DNA of 48,046 nt from an uncultured Lachnospiraceae bacterium (GTDB lineage: Bacteria; Bacillota; Clostridia; Lachnospirales; Lachnospiraceae), in assembly GCA_910578845.1 (NCBI GenBank), contig CAJTSL010000003.1:80506-128551 (forward strand), given 5' to 3'. A program made the translations under genes and the position numbers. Below the pieces are notes generated by a model. The model searched no databases and was not told where the DNA came from. It saw only the letters and a program-made list of their open reading frames with translations. This document shows positions 25,249 through 33,537 of this stretch, piece after piece. Position 1 is the first letter of the stretch. Every line of letters starts with the position of its first letter.

Positions 25249-25777
25249 AGAAGCAGTGAAATTATTCTTAGAAGGCATCGGGGAAGACCTATCCAGAGAA
25301 GGGCTTTTAGAAACGCCAGAGAGGATTGCGCGGATGTGTACGGAGATTTTTGCCGGTATGGATGAAGAGCCGTCGGCGCATCTGACGAAAACATTCCCAA
25401 TTGAAAATAATGAAATTGTGATAGAGAAGGATATCGTATTCTATTCTGTCTGTGAGCATCATCTATTGCCTTTTTATGGGAAAGCGCATATTGCTTATGT
25501 ACCGGATGGCAGTGTAGTGGGGCTTAGCAAGCTTGCACGGACGGTGGAAGTCTATGCCAAACGTCCACAGATACAAGAGCAGATGACAGCACAGATCGCA
25601 GATTCCATTATGCGGTATTTGAAGCCACAGGGAGTGATGGTGGTCGTGGAAGCGGAGCATATGTGCATGACGATGCGTGGCGTGAAGAAACCAGGGAGTA
25701 GGACCACGACAATCGTAAAGAGAGGATGTTTTAAAGAAGACCTACAACTCCAGAATGAAGTTTTCCGGATACTTTGA
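25226..25777 (+). CDS. folE: GTP cyclohydrolase I
   Basis: FolE opens GTP to dihydroneopterin triphosphate, the first step of folate synthesis. The 183-residue sequence contains the zinc and active-site motif SVCEHHLLPFYGKAHIAY near 73-90, then GLSKLARTVEVYAKRPQ and EAEHMCMTMRGVKKPGS with the second Cys ligand. The start overlaps folC by 23 bp, with AGGAG 8-9 bases before ATG 25226. Length is that of the common short form. Confidence 0.97.
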   Translation: MVNQKKIEEAVKLFLEGIGEDLSREGLLETPERIARMCTEIFAGMDEEPSAHLTKTFPIENNEIVIEKDIVFYSVCEHHLLPFYGKAHIAYVPDGSVVGLSKLARTVEVYAKRPQIQEQMTAQIADSIMRYLKPQGVMVVVEAEHMCMTMRGVKKPGSRTTTIVKRGCFKEDLQLQNEVFRIL

Positions 25778-25818
25778 GCAAGGCATTACCAGCAACAGAA
25801 AAGAGAGGAGAAGCTGCG

Positions 25819-26628
25819 ATGGAAATTGGGACAAAAGAATTCAAAAACAAGGGACATACTTATGTGATGGGAATTTTAAATGTGACACCGGATTCCTTTT
25901 CGGATGGCGGAAAGTTCAATCAGATGGACAAAGCTCTTTTCCGGGTTGAGGAAATGATAAAAGAGGGCATGGATATAGTGGATATCGGTGGAGAATCGAC
26001 AAGGCCGGGGTATAAGATGATATCGGATGAAGAAGAAATAGCACGTGTCATTCCGGTCATTGAAAAGGTTAAATCCAGATTTGATATACCAATCTCTTTA
26101 GATACCTACAAGAGCCAAGTGGCAAAAGCCGGGATTGAGGCGGGAGCAGATATGATTAATGATATATCTGGCCTCCAATATGACGGAAATCTTGCAAAAA
26201 TAATTGCGGAGGCGGATGTCCCCTGCTGTCTGTCGCATTGCCGTAAAGAAGCAGTCTATACAAACTTCATGCAGGAAATTCTTGCTGACCTTTCTGATAC
26301 GGTGCAGATCGCTTACCAGGCGGGCATAGAAGGGGAGAAAATCATGATAGATCCTGGGGTTGGCTTTGGTAAGACATTCGAGAATAACCTAGCAATGATT
26401 AACAGGCTGGAAATATTGCATAGCTTTGGTTATCCTATTCTGCTTGGAACAAGCAGGAAATCCGTCATTGGCTTCGCGCTTGATTTACCAGTGACGGAAC
26501 GGGTGGAAGGCACATTGGTGACAACAGTGTTTGGCGTTATGAAAGGCGTCATGTTCGTGCGTGTACATGATGTAAAAGAGAATGTAAGGGCCATACGGAT
26601 GACGGAGGCAATTTTACAGGGACGTTGA
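25819..26628 (+). CDS. folP: Dihydropteroate synthase
   Basis: Joins p-aminobenzoate to the pterin pyrophosphate; it is the sulfonamide target. The 269-residue TIM barrel has the conserved MGILNVTPDSFSDGGKF near 17, DIGGESTRPGY near 54 and the later DPGVGFGKT near 183 and LLGTSRKS near 210. I chose ATG 25819, seven bases after GAGGAG; an in-frame TTG at 25774 inside the end of folE has no site. Confidence 0.96.
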   Translation: MEIGTKEFKNKGHTYVMGILNVTPDSFSDGGKFNQMDKALFRVEEMIKEGMDIVDIGGESTRPGYKMISDEEEIARVIPVIEKVKSRFDIPISLDTYKSQVAKAGIEAGADMINDISGLQYDGNLAKIIAEADVPCCLSHCRKEAVYTNFMQEILADLSDTVQIAYQAGIEGEKIMIDPGVGFGKTFENNLAMINRLEILHSFGYPILLGTSRKSVIGFALDLPVTERVEGTLVTTVFGVMKGVMFVRVHDVKENVRAIRMTEAILQGR

Positions 26629-26664
26629 AACAGAAAATAAGACTAAAAAGGAGCGGGATGGCAG

Positions 26665-27519
26665 ATGGACGAGATCAGGATTGAGAATTTGAAAATATAT
26701 GCGTATCATGGGGTTTATGAAGAGGAAAATGAAAAGGGACAGAACTTTTATGTGAATGCGGTCCTGTATGCGGATACCCATAAGGCGGGACAAGAGGATC
26801 AAAAGGAACTGATAACCAGTTACGGTGACGTGTGTCATTTTATTTATGATTTTGTTAGCACGCATGTATTTAAATTAATTGAAACAGTAGCTGAGAAGAC
26901 AGCGGAAGCGGTCTTATCGGAATTCCCGCTGCTCGAAGGCATTACACTAGAAATACGTAAACCGGAGGCGCCGATCGCGTTGGAATTTGAATCCGTTTCC
27001 GTTAAGATTACCCGTATGTGGCATACGGCATGTCTTGCCCTTGGCTCTAATGTAGGTAACAGACCTGCTTATATCAAAGATGCCATTGAGACGTTAGGAG
27101 CTGATGTAAAGAGCCGTGTCATATGCGCTTCGGAGCTTGTCCGTACGAGGGCATACGGTGGCGTAGAGCAGAATGAGTTTTTCAATGGGGCGCTGGTGAT
27201 GAAGACATTGTATACACCGGAAGAGCTCTTAGACAGGATCCATGAAATAGAAAATGCAGCGGGACGCGAACGCAAGCAGCATTGGGGCCCAAGAACACTT
27301 GATATTGATATCATTTTCTATGATGATCTGATCATGTATACGGACGTCCTACAGATCCCGCATGTAGATATGCAGAATAGAGATTTCGTATTGGAGCCGC
27401 TTTCCCAGATTGTGCCATATAAGGTGCATCCGATCTTAGGCAAGACTATAGTGCAGCTATATGAAGAAGTACAGAAGACAGGAGAAAGACATATCATTGA
27501 ACCAGATTATTTACAGTAA
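26665..27519 (+). CDS. folBK: Fused dihydroneopterin aldolase and HPPK
   Basis: A 284-residue bifunctional enzyme. Residues 1-117 are dihydroneopterin aldolase (FolB): YAYHGVYEEENEKGQNFYVN and the catalytic Lys/Glu context TVAEKTAEAVL. Residues 118-284 are 6-hydroxymethyl-dihydropterin pyrophosphokinase (FolK): ALGSNVGNRPAYI near 124 and GRERKQHWGPRTLDIDIIFY near 193-212. The two domains catalyse successive steps, so the fusion channels the pterin towards FolP. Such fusions are common in Clostridia. ATG 26665 is 11 bases after AAGGAG. Confidence 0.96.
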   Translation: MDEIRIENLKIYAYHGVYEEENEKGQNFYVNAVLYADTHKAGQEDQKELITSYGDVCHFIYDFVSTHVFKLIETVAEKTAEAVLSEFPLLEGITLEIRKPEAPIALEFESVSVKITRMWHTACLALGSNVGNRPAYIKDAIETLGADVKSRVICASELVRTRAYGGVEQNEFFNGALVMKTLYTPEELLDRIHEIENAAGRERKQHWGPRTLDIDIIFYDDLIMYTDVLQIPHVDMQNRDFVLEPLSQIVPYKVHPILGKTIVQLYEEVQKTGERHIIEPDYLQ

Positions 27520-28090
27520 GCCATTGACGTTAGAAGAAGCGCGTGCCGTTTATAACGCTCATGCACAGCATGATTTTCCTGACAATGAGCTAAAGCCTTT
27601 TTCCCTGATAGAGAAATTATGGAATAACGGATGTTATAAAGGGTGCGGGTTTTATGAAAAGGGAACAGGCTTATTATGTGCTTATGCATTTACAATGGCG
27701 GATCAGGACACCAATATGTTATTGTTAGATTATTTCGCAGTTTGCAAGGAAATGCGGGAAAAAGGGTATGGCAGCATGGCGATCTCTTTGTTAAAACAGG
27801 ATTATACAATGTGGGATGGCATGATTTTCGAAGTAGAGGACGATGATACCGCAATAGCGGAAGAGGAAAGGCATATCCGTAAGAGAAGGATCGCTTTCTA
27901 TGAGAAGAACGGTGTTGTCATGACGAAAGGAAGAAGCGAAGCTTTCGGTGTGGACTATAAGCTCATGGTGATGGCGCTTGGAAGCGAAGCGGCGGGAGAT
28001 CGGCTGGAAGAAAAAATAACATCTGTGTACAAAAAGATGTTGCCCCAAAAAGTATTTGCAGAGAGTTTCCGTATTCGGAATGAAAGTTAA
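27497..28090 (+). CDS. GNAT-like acetyltransferase, substrate unknown
   Basis: About 197 residues with a loose GNAT fold: DYFAVCKEMREKGYGSMAISLL near the middle has the acetyl-CoA-binding pattern R/Q-x-x-G-x-G, and RRIAFYEKNGVVM is the usual late helix-strand. The start is unsure. TTG 27497 has AGGAG 12 bases upstream and overlaps folBK by 23 bp; ATG 27461 is longer but has no site. It is the last gene of the folate run and probably only co-expressed with it; no folate role is implied. The terminator at 28149 follows. Confidence 0.6.
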   Translation: MNQIIYSKPLTLEEARAVYNAHAQHDFPDNELKPFSLIEKLWNNGCYKGCGFYEKGTGLLCAYAFTMADQDTNMLLLDYFAVCKEMREKGYGSMAISLLKQDYTMWDGMIFEVEDDDTAIAEEERHIRKRRIAFYEKNGVVMTKGRSEAFGVDYKLMVMALGSEAAGDRLEEKITSVYKKMLPQKVFAESFRIRNES

Positions 28091-28148
28091 ATACAGCGGT
28101 TAGGACGGTTCCTGCCGTTAGCAAATACTGTTATAATTACATTTAATA

Positions 28149-28184
28149 AAAACACCCCGCGGATTTCCCGGGGTGTTTCGTTTG
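28149..28184. terminator. Bidirectional terminator after the folate operon
   Basis: AAACACCCC pairs with GGGGTGTTT around a GC-rich loop, with T-rich sequence on the plus side and five A residues on the left that give a T run on the minus strand. It serves the folate operon and the converging gene at 28220. Confidence 0.85.
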
Positions 28185-28219
28185 TCTAATGATTAGTGTT
28201 AAATGTTTGAAGCGTTATT

Positions 28220-29257
28220 TTATTTCATGTTTTCCATAACAGCATTCCTGGCGGCGTCGAAGGTAGTGACGGATACCGGGCCAAAAGTACTTGTCTGGTA
28301 GACTGGAATGGGTGCGTCATATTGGTTGAAATATACATATTGAGAGGTAATATTAATATTTTCATAGACGCCTTGTGCTACGATTTCCGGTTCGCTGCCG
28401 TCTATATACATCCTTTTTAGTGCCGGATCCGATGTAGAGCTTTTCTGATAATAGATGTAATTATAATATACATTGAAGAAATCAATGCGGTCATCTGTCA
28501 GTACTTCAATGACATCCTCTGACATGGAGTAGCGGCATAGGCGGTAATCATTGTCTACATCCATATAGTAGATATAACCGTCCTGATAAACCGGGTTCCA
28601 GATGTTAGCCTGCCATATGGAAGAGATGGAATCGCTTGCCGTGCGCAATGTGTAGAGGGCGTGATCATTCTGCGTGCCGTTGAAATAGATGATGCCGTTG
28701 GCATAAGAAGCAGGATTGATCACATAATCCGCGACTGTCGCTTTGTCAGTCTTATCAATCTTGATCTTGGTAAGCTGCGTGCCGGTCTTATTATTGTAGT
28801 CCTGATAATAGAGGTAGTTGCCGCATAACTGCATGGTAACGGCATATGTCCGGTCGAGGCAGACTGTTTTCTTGCCGTTTTTCTCACTGCGGTATATGCC
28901 GGCGGTGCGTCCCATGTAGCCGAGCCCTTCTCCGCCGCTTACGCCGCTCTCCATATAGTAATAGAGATACTTGCCGGCGGCATTGATGGAAGCGACCGAG
29001 TTGGCGTTTAGCTTCTTCATATTAGAGCCGTCAGGATTCATTGAATAAAGGGCGTTATTATCGTAAGCGTTCGCAAAATATACGATGCCGTCCGATTCGC
29101 AGAAAAGACCGCCGTTATTTAAATTGCCTGCGGTATTGCCGACCGTATTCTCATCGTTCATCGGTATTTTGCTTGTCAATAGCAAGATAATAACAGCAAG
29201 CGCGAAAACGGCGACAACACAACCGATAATCAGAATGTTTTTCTTAGTTGTTGACAT
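28220..29257 (-). CDS. Membrane-anchored beta-propeller-like protein (DUF5050)
   Basis: A 345-residue protein with one N-terminal membrane segment (about 8-30, IIGCVVAVFALAVIILLL) and a long extracytoplasmic part made of repeated beta blades, seen in recurring YY-containing units such as GKYLYYY, GNYLYYQ, DGYIYYM and YNYIYYQ. This matches DUF5050, propeller-like proteins of unknown function that are frequent in Lachnospiraceae and often near surface proteins. ATG 29257 follows GGGGAG by seven bases; ATG 29272 lies upstream without a site. It is monocistronic and divergent from pheA. Confidence 0.8.
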   Translation of the reverse strand: MSTTKKNILIIGCVVAVFALAVIILLLTSKIPMNDENTVGNTAGNLNNGGLFCESDGIVYFANAYDNNALYSMNPDGSNMKKLNANSVASINAAGKYLYYYMESGVSGGEGLGYMGRTAGIYRSEKNGKKTVCLDRTYAVTMQLCGNYLYYQDYNNKTGTQLTKIKIDKTDKATVADYVINPASYANGIIYFNGTQNDHALYTLRTASDSISSIWQANIWNPVYQDGYIYYMDVDNDYRLCRYSMSEDVIEVLTDDRIDFFNVYYNYIYYQKSSTSDPALKRMYIDGSEPEIVAQGVYENINITSQYVYFNQYDAPIPVYQTSTFGPVSVTTFDAARNAVMENMK

Positions 29258-29336
29258 ATAGAATCTCCCCATTTCCCAAAATTTAAGTGAAAAATAAAGT
29301 ATAAAAAAATATTTTATATAAGTATAGTATAGTCGT

Positions 29337-29368
29337 AAACCTGCTTGCTATCAAGTAGGTTTTGTTAT
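29337..29368 (+). terminator. Leader hairpin upstream of pheA
   Basis: AAACCTGCTTG pairs with CAAGTAGGTTT (one G-U) around CTAT, followed by TTGTT. It lies about 75 bp before pheA. It may be a weak terminator or attenuator. I see no Phe-rich leader peptide and no T-box specifier structure in the space available. Confidence 0.45.
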
Positions 29369-29441
29369 AAGATGTTATATAGAAGATTCTTAGCTTAAAA
29401 GAAAAAGATTTTAGAAAAACGGGAAGGGAAAGTAAGGCTTT

Positions 29442-30569
29442 ATGGACTTGGTAGAATTAAGAGAGAGAATTGATGAAATTGATGAACAGATTGTGGAACT
29501 GTATGAGCGGCGGATGGATATTGCTTCTCAGGTAGCGGATTACAAGATGGAGACTGGCAAGAAAGTATTTGATAAGGAACGCGAAAATGAGAAATTAAGT
29601 AAAGTCAGGGAACTGGCACATAATGATTTTAATAAATATGGCATACAGGAATTGTTTGAACAGATTATGTCAATGAGCAGGAAGTTACAGTACCAAAAGC
29701 TTACGGAACAGGGAAATGCAGAGAGGCTGCCTTTTATTGGCGTTGATGAGCTTAAGATAAAAAAAGCAAAAGTCGTTTTCCAGGGTGAGCAGGGCGCATA
29801 TTCCGAGATGGCAATGTGGACGTTTTTCGGTGAGAATGTAGACTGTTTCCATGTAGATACTTTTCGTGACGCAATGTGCGCATTAGAAGAGGGCAGCGCT
29901 GATTATGCCGTGTTGCCGATTGAGAATTCTACGGCTGGCATTGTCAATGAGATATACGATTTATTAGTAGAATTTGAAAATTATATTGTAGGAGAGCAGA
30001 TCGTTCAGATTGAGCATTGCCTGTTAGGGCTGCCGGGGGCGAACAAGGAGATGATCCGGACTGTGTATTCCCATGAGCAGTCACTGATGCAAAGCGCGCG
30101 TTATTTAATGGAGCACCCGGACTGGGATCAGGTCACCATGCAGAATAATGCGTTTGCGGCGAGGAAGGTTCGGGAAGATGGTGACATGAGCCAGGCGGCG
30201 ATCGCAGGCGAAAACGCAGCGAAGGCTTTTGGATTAAAGGTGATGGAGCGGGGCGTGAACCAATCCCAGACCAATGCAACAAGATTCATTATCGTGACAA
30301 ACCAGAAAATTTTCATGAAAAATGCAAGAAAAGTCAGTATTTGCTTTGAGATCCCACATGAGAGCGGCTCTTTGTACCATATGCTTTCTCATTTTATCTA
30401 TAATAACCTGAACATGACTAAAATTGAGAGCAGGCCGTTAGAGGAGAGGAATTGGGAGTACCGCTTCTTTATTGATTTTGACGGAAATCTTGCAGACAGC
30501 GCTGTGAAGAACGCCCTGCGGGGGATTCGTGAAGAAGCGCGGAACATGAAGATTCTGGGGAATTATTAA
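29442..30569 (+). CDS. pheA: Bifunctional chorismate mutase / prephenate dehydratase (P-protein)
   Basis: Makes phenylpyruvate from chorismate in phenylalanine synthesis. The 375-residue protein has a type-II chorismate mutase domain (1-90, beginning LVELRERIDEIDEQIVELYE), prephenate dehydratase (about 108-285, with GEQGAYSEMA, PIENSTAGIV and the catalytic NATRF near 283), and a C-terminal ACT domain (about 298-375) with the ESRP motif that binds phenylalanine for feedback inhibition. The two mutase residues Arg and Lys of the active site are in place. It heads a same-strand run with an ATPase, ppx, ppk and maf. Confidence 0.96.
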   Translation: MDLVELRERIDEIDEQIVELYERRMDIASQVADYKMETGKKVFDKERENEKLSKVRELAHNDFNKYGIQELFEQIMSMSRKLQYQKLTEQGNAERLPFIGVDELKIKKAKVVFQGEQGAYSEMAMWTFFGENVDCFHVDTFRDAMCALEEGSADYAVLPIENSTAGIVNEIYDLLVEFENYIVGEQIVQIEHCLLGLPGANKEMIRTVYSHEQSLMQSARYLMEHPDWDQVTMQNNAFAARKVREDGDMSQAAIAGENAAKAFGLKVMERGVNQSQTNATRFIIVTNQKIFMKNARKVSICFEIPHESGSLYHMLSHFIYNNLNMTKIESRPLEERNWEYRFFIDFDGNLADSAVKNALRGIREEARNMKILGNY

Positions 30570-30601
30570 GGCATATAAGAATTATTTTAGGAGAAAATGG
30601 C

Positions 30602-31888
30602 ATGAGGACGGAAGAATTAATTATCTATAAGGATTTTGCGCAAGGGGAATTGCTGCAAGATATGGTGCATTTAATGGAGGCTTACCATGAAGAGCACGAT
30701 CGGGCGCTTTGTTATGATTGCATGCACAGGCTCGTTGAGATGGCGGCTTCCCACGGTTTTTATGGTAATCTGTGGCACACATTCTTGGCGAACCTTCTTG
30801 TCAATAATGAGAACAGCTATAGTATGGCATGCGAGATCAGAGGCAGTGTGGAAGGCACCATTAACCAGATGGCATTGCATGATATCCGGATTTTTAAGGA
30901 ATTATATGATTATGATTTTACAAATATGATGCAAGTATTGCAAGTACCGGAATTTGCGATGATCTTGTCTTATACGGCGCCTTCTCAGGCGAGTAAAGTC
31001 TATAATACGCGCATCCGCGACAGAATCTGTCATCTTGCGGAACTTTTTAACGGTGACGACACACCGGAAGCGATGAAGGAGACGCTGACTACATTTTATA
31101 AAGAATACGGAGTAGGAAAGTTTGGCCTGCATAAAGCTTTCCGCATAAGGCACGGAGAGGATGGCGTTATGATTGAGCCAATCCTTAACATCACGCATGT
31201 CCAATTAGATGACCTGGTAGGATATGAGATTCCTAAGAAGAAGCTGATTGATAATACGGAAGCTTTCGTAAATGGGAAAAAGGCCAATAACTGCCTGCTC
31301 TTTGGGGATGCGGGTACCGGAAAGTCTTCCAGTATCAAGGCGATTGCCAACCAGTATTATGAAAGAGGATTGCGCATCATTGAAATTTATAAGCACCAGT
31401 TCCAGGACTTACACGATGTCATTTCCCAAATCAAGAGCCGTAACTATAAATTTATTATCTATATGGATGATCTCAGTTTTGAAGATTTTGAGATCGAATA
31501 TAAATATTTGAAGGCGGTCATAGAAGGCGGCTTGGAGAAAAAGCCGGAGAATGTGCTGATTTATGCAACGTCTAACCGCAGGCATTTGATACGGGAGAAA
31601 TTTAGCGATAAAGAGGACAGAAGAGACGATTTGCACGCAGGTGATACCGTACAGGAGAAATTGTCCCTGGCGGCACGCTTTGGCGTAACGATTTTCTTCT
31701 GTGCACCGGATAAGAAGCAATTCCAACAAATCGTGAGGACGCTCGCGAAGCGTTACGGTGTCGTGATGGAAGAGGAAGCGCTGCTATTAGAGGCTAATAA
31801 ATGGGAGCTTGCCCATGGCGGCTTATCTGGCCGGACAGCGCAACAGTTTATTGATTATCTGCTCGGAAAATGTGAAGAGAGCCCTTGA
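30602..31888 (+). CDS. AAA+ ATPase of the DUF815 family
   Basis: A 428-residue protein whose second half is a P-loop ATPase: Walker A GDAGTGKS at 235-242 and Walker B FIIYMDDLSF near 281-290, followed by a sensor-like YATSNRRHLI. The family (PF05673) is widespread and uncharacterised, related to chaperone-type AAA+ proteins. The N-terminal 200 residues are helical with no known motif. ATG 30602 is eight bases after AGGAG and 32 bp after pheA. The position next to ppx-ppk suggests nothing definite about substrate. Confidence 0.88.
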   Translation: MRTEELIIYKDFAQGELLQDMVHLMEAYHEEHDRALCYDCMHRLVEMAASHGFYGNLWHTFLANLLVNNENSYSMACEIRGSVEGTINQMALHDIRIFKELYDYDFTNMMQVLQVPEFAMILSYTAPSQASKVYNTRIRDRICHLAELFNGDDTPEAMKETLTTFYKEYGVGKFGLHKAFRIRHGEDGVMIEPILNITHVQLDDLVGYEIPKKKLIDNTEAFVNGKKANNCLLFGDAGTGKSSSIKAIANQYYERGLRIIEIYKHQFQDLHDVISQIKSRNYKFIIYMDDLSFEDFEIEYKYLKAVIEGGLEKKPENVLIYATSNRRHLIREKFSDKEDRRDDLHAGDTVQEKLSLAARFGVTIFFCAPDKKQFQQIVRTLAKRYGVVMEEEALLLEANKWELAHGGLSGRTAQQFIDYLLGKCEESP

Positions 31889-31961
31889 GCCTGTGGCAGT
31901 GGGAACTTCAATTTGTTAAATCAAGATTATAATTGCGGGATGTGAAAGGAATAGATTAGGT

Positions 31962-33503
31962 ATGAAGACGTTTGCGGCGATTGACGTAGGCTCTTATGAG
32001 CTTTCAATGAAGATATTCGAGATTTCCAAACAAAACGGGCTACGGGAGATTGACTGCGTCAGGCATCGGATCGATTTAGGGACGGATAGTTTTTCGTCTG
32101 GCAAAATCGGATATGGCAGAGTAGAAGAACTCTGCCGTATCCTCCGGGAATATAAGGGGATCATGGAAGGATACCATATAGACGGCTACAAAGCTTATGG
32201 CACCAGTGCGATCAGAGAAACGGAGAACACCATTATCCTCTTAGACCAGATTGAACAAAAGACGGGGATTAAGATAGAAATCCTAAGCAATTCCGAGCAA
32301 CGGTTCTTAGACTATAAGTCAATTGCCTCTAAAGGCAAGGTATTTAATAAAGTTATTGAGAAAGAAACCGCGATTTTAGATATCGGAGGAGGCAGCATCC
32401 AGATATCTTTATTCGTAAAAGATTCCCTTGTGACGACACAGAACTTGCGGCTTGGCATTTTACGCTTGCAGGATAATATGAGCCATCTGAATTTAAAGCC
32501 AAGCCAATATGAGAATATTATTGATGAATTCATCAGTTCCCAGCTTGCAGTTTTCAAGAAGTTATATTTGAAAGACCGGAAAATCGAGAATATGATTGTC
32601 GTGGATGATTATATTTCGGCGGTCGTAGAGCGGAAAATAGCGCGTCTTTCCAATGATTGTATTGATGCGTCGGAGATGGATACGTTCATGGAGAACGTGC
32701 GCTCAAAATCTGTGATTGAAGCAGCCAGGATCCTGGATATGCCGGAGGAGAACGTTCCGCTATTATATATATCCAGTGTGCTGTTAAACCGCGTAGTGAA
32801 GGTAATGGGCGCAAAATTAATCTGGGTGCCGGGCGTTACATTATGTGACGGCATCGCGTATGAGTACGGAGAGAAGAATAAGATTATCAAGGCAAATCAT
32901 GACTTTGAACAGGATATCATAGCCTGTGCGCAGAATATCAGCAAACGGTATATGGGCAGTAAGAGAAGAAGCGAAACGTTGGAGAAGATTGCATTGACGA
33001 TCTATGACAGTATGAAGAAAGTACACGGACTTGGGAAAAGAGAACGGCTGTTATTGCAGCTTGCTACGATTTTACATGACTGTGGGAAGTACATTAGCCT
33101 GACGAACCTGGGGGAATGTTCTTACAATATCATTATGTCAACCGAAATGATCGGCCTGTCACATTTGGAACGAGAGATCGTGGCAAATACTGTCAAGTAT
33201 AATCATATGGATTTTGACTATTATGAAATGATAGGACAGAACTCTAACCTTGATAAAGAGGCATATTTAAAGATTGCAAAATTGACTGCTATCTTGAAAA
33301 TAGCCAACGGCCTTGACAGAAGCCATAAGCAGAAGTTCAAAGATATTAAGACTTTGCTACAGGACGAGGAATTGATTATCACCATTGATACGGCGGTAGA
33401 TATCACTTTGGAAAAAGGGCTGTTCCATAAAAGAGCGGAATTTTTCACGGAAGTATATAGTGTAAGGCCCGTGATCCGGCAAAAGAAAGGGAACATTAAT
33501 TAA
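31962..33503 (+). CDS. ppx: Ppx/GppA exopolyphosphatase with HD-type C-terminal domain
   Basis: A 513-residue member of the Ppx/GppA family, cleaving phosphate from the end of polyphosphate (or pppGpp to ppGpp). The actin-like ATPase core carries AAIDVGSYEL at the N-terminus and ILDIGGGSIQISLF near 144. The C-terminal half is an HD-like domain, with ATILHDCGKY near 367. It lies 73 bp after the ATPase gene and 35 bp before ppk, so breakdown and synthesis of polyphosphate are encoded side by side. Confidence 0.9.
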   Translation: MKTFAAIDVGSYELSMKIFEISKQNGLREIDCVRHRIDLGTDSFSSGKIGYGRVEELCRILREYKGIMEGYHIDGYKAYGTSAIRETENTIILLDQIEQKTGIKIEILSNSEQRFLDYKSIASKGKVFNKVIEKETAILDIGGGSIQISLFVKDSLVTTQNLRLGILRLQDNMSHLNLKPSQYENIIDEFISSQLAVFKKLYLKDRKIENMIVVDDYISAVVERKIARLSNDCIDASEMDTFMENVRSKSVIEAARILDMPEENVPLLYISSVLLNRVVKVMGAKLIWVPGVTLCDGIAYEYGEKNKIIKANHDFEQDIIACAQNISKRYMGSKRRSETLEKIALTIYDSMKKVHGLGKRERLLLQLATILHDCGKYISLTNLGECSYNIIMSTEMIGLSHLEREIVANTVKYNHMDFDYYEMIGQNSNLDKEAYLKIAKLTAILKIANGLDRSHKQKFKDIKTLLQDEELIITIDTAVDITLEKGLFHKRAEFFTEVYSVRPVIRQKKGNIN

Positions 33504-33537
33504 ATGATAACGAGAAATGCTGATAAAAGGGGAAAGG

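Noticed and set aside
29273..29441. T-box or Phe leader-peptide attenuator before pheA
   Set aside because: There is no T-box sequence AGGGTGGNACCGCG-like segment and no short Phe-rich open frame; only a simple hairpin is seen.
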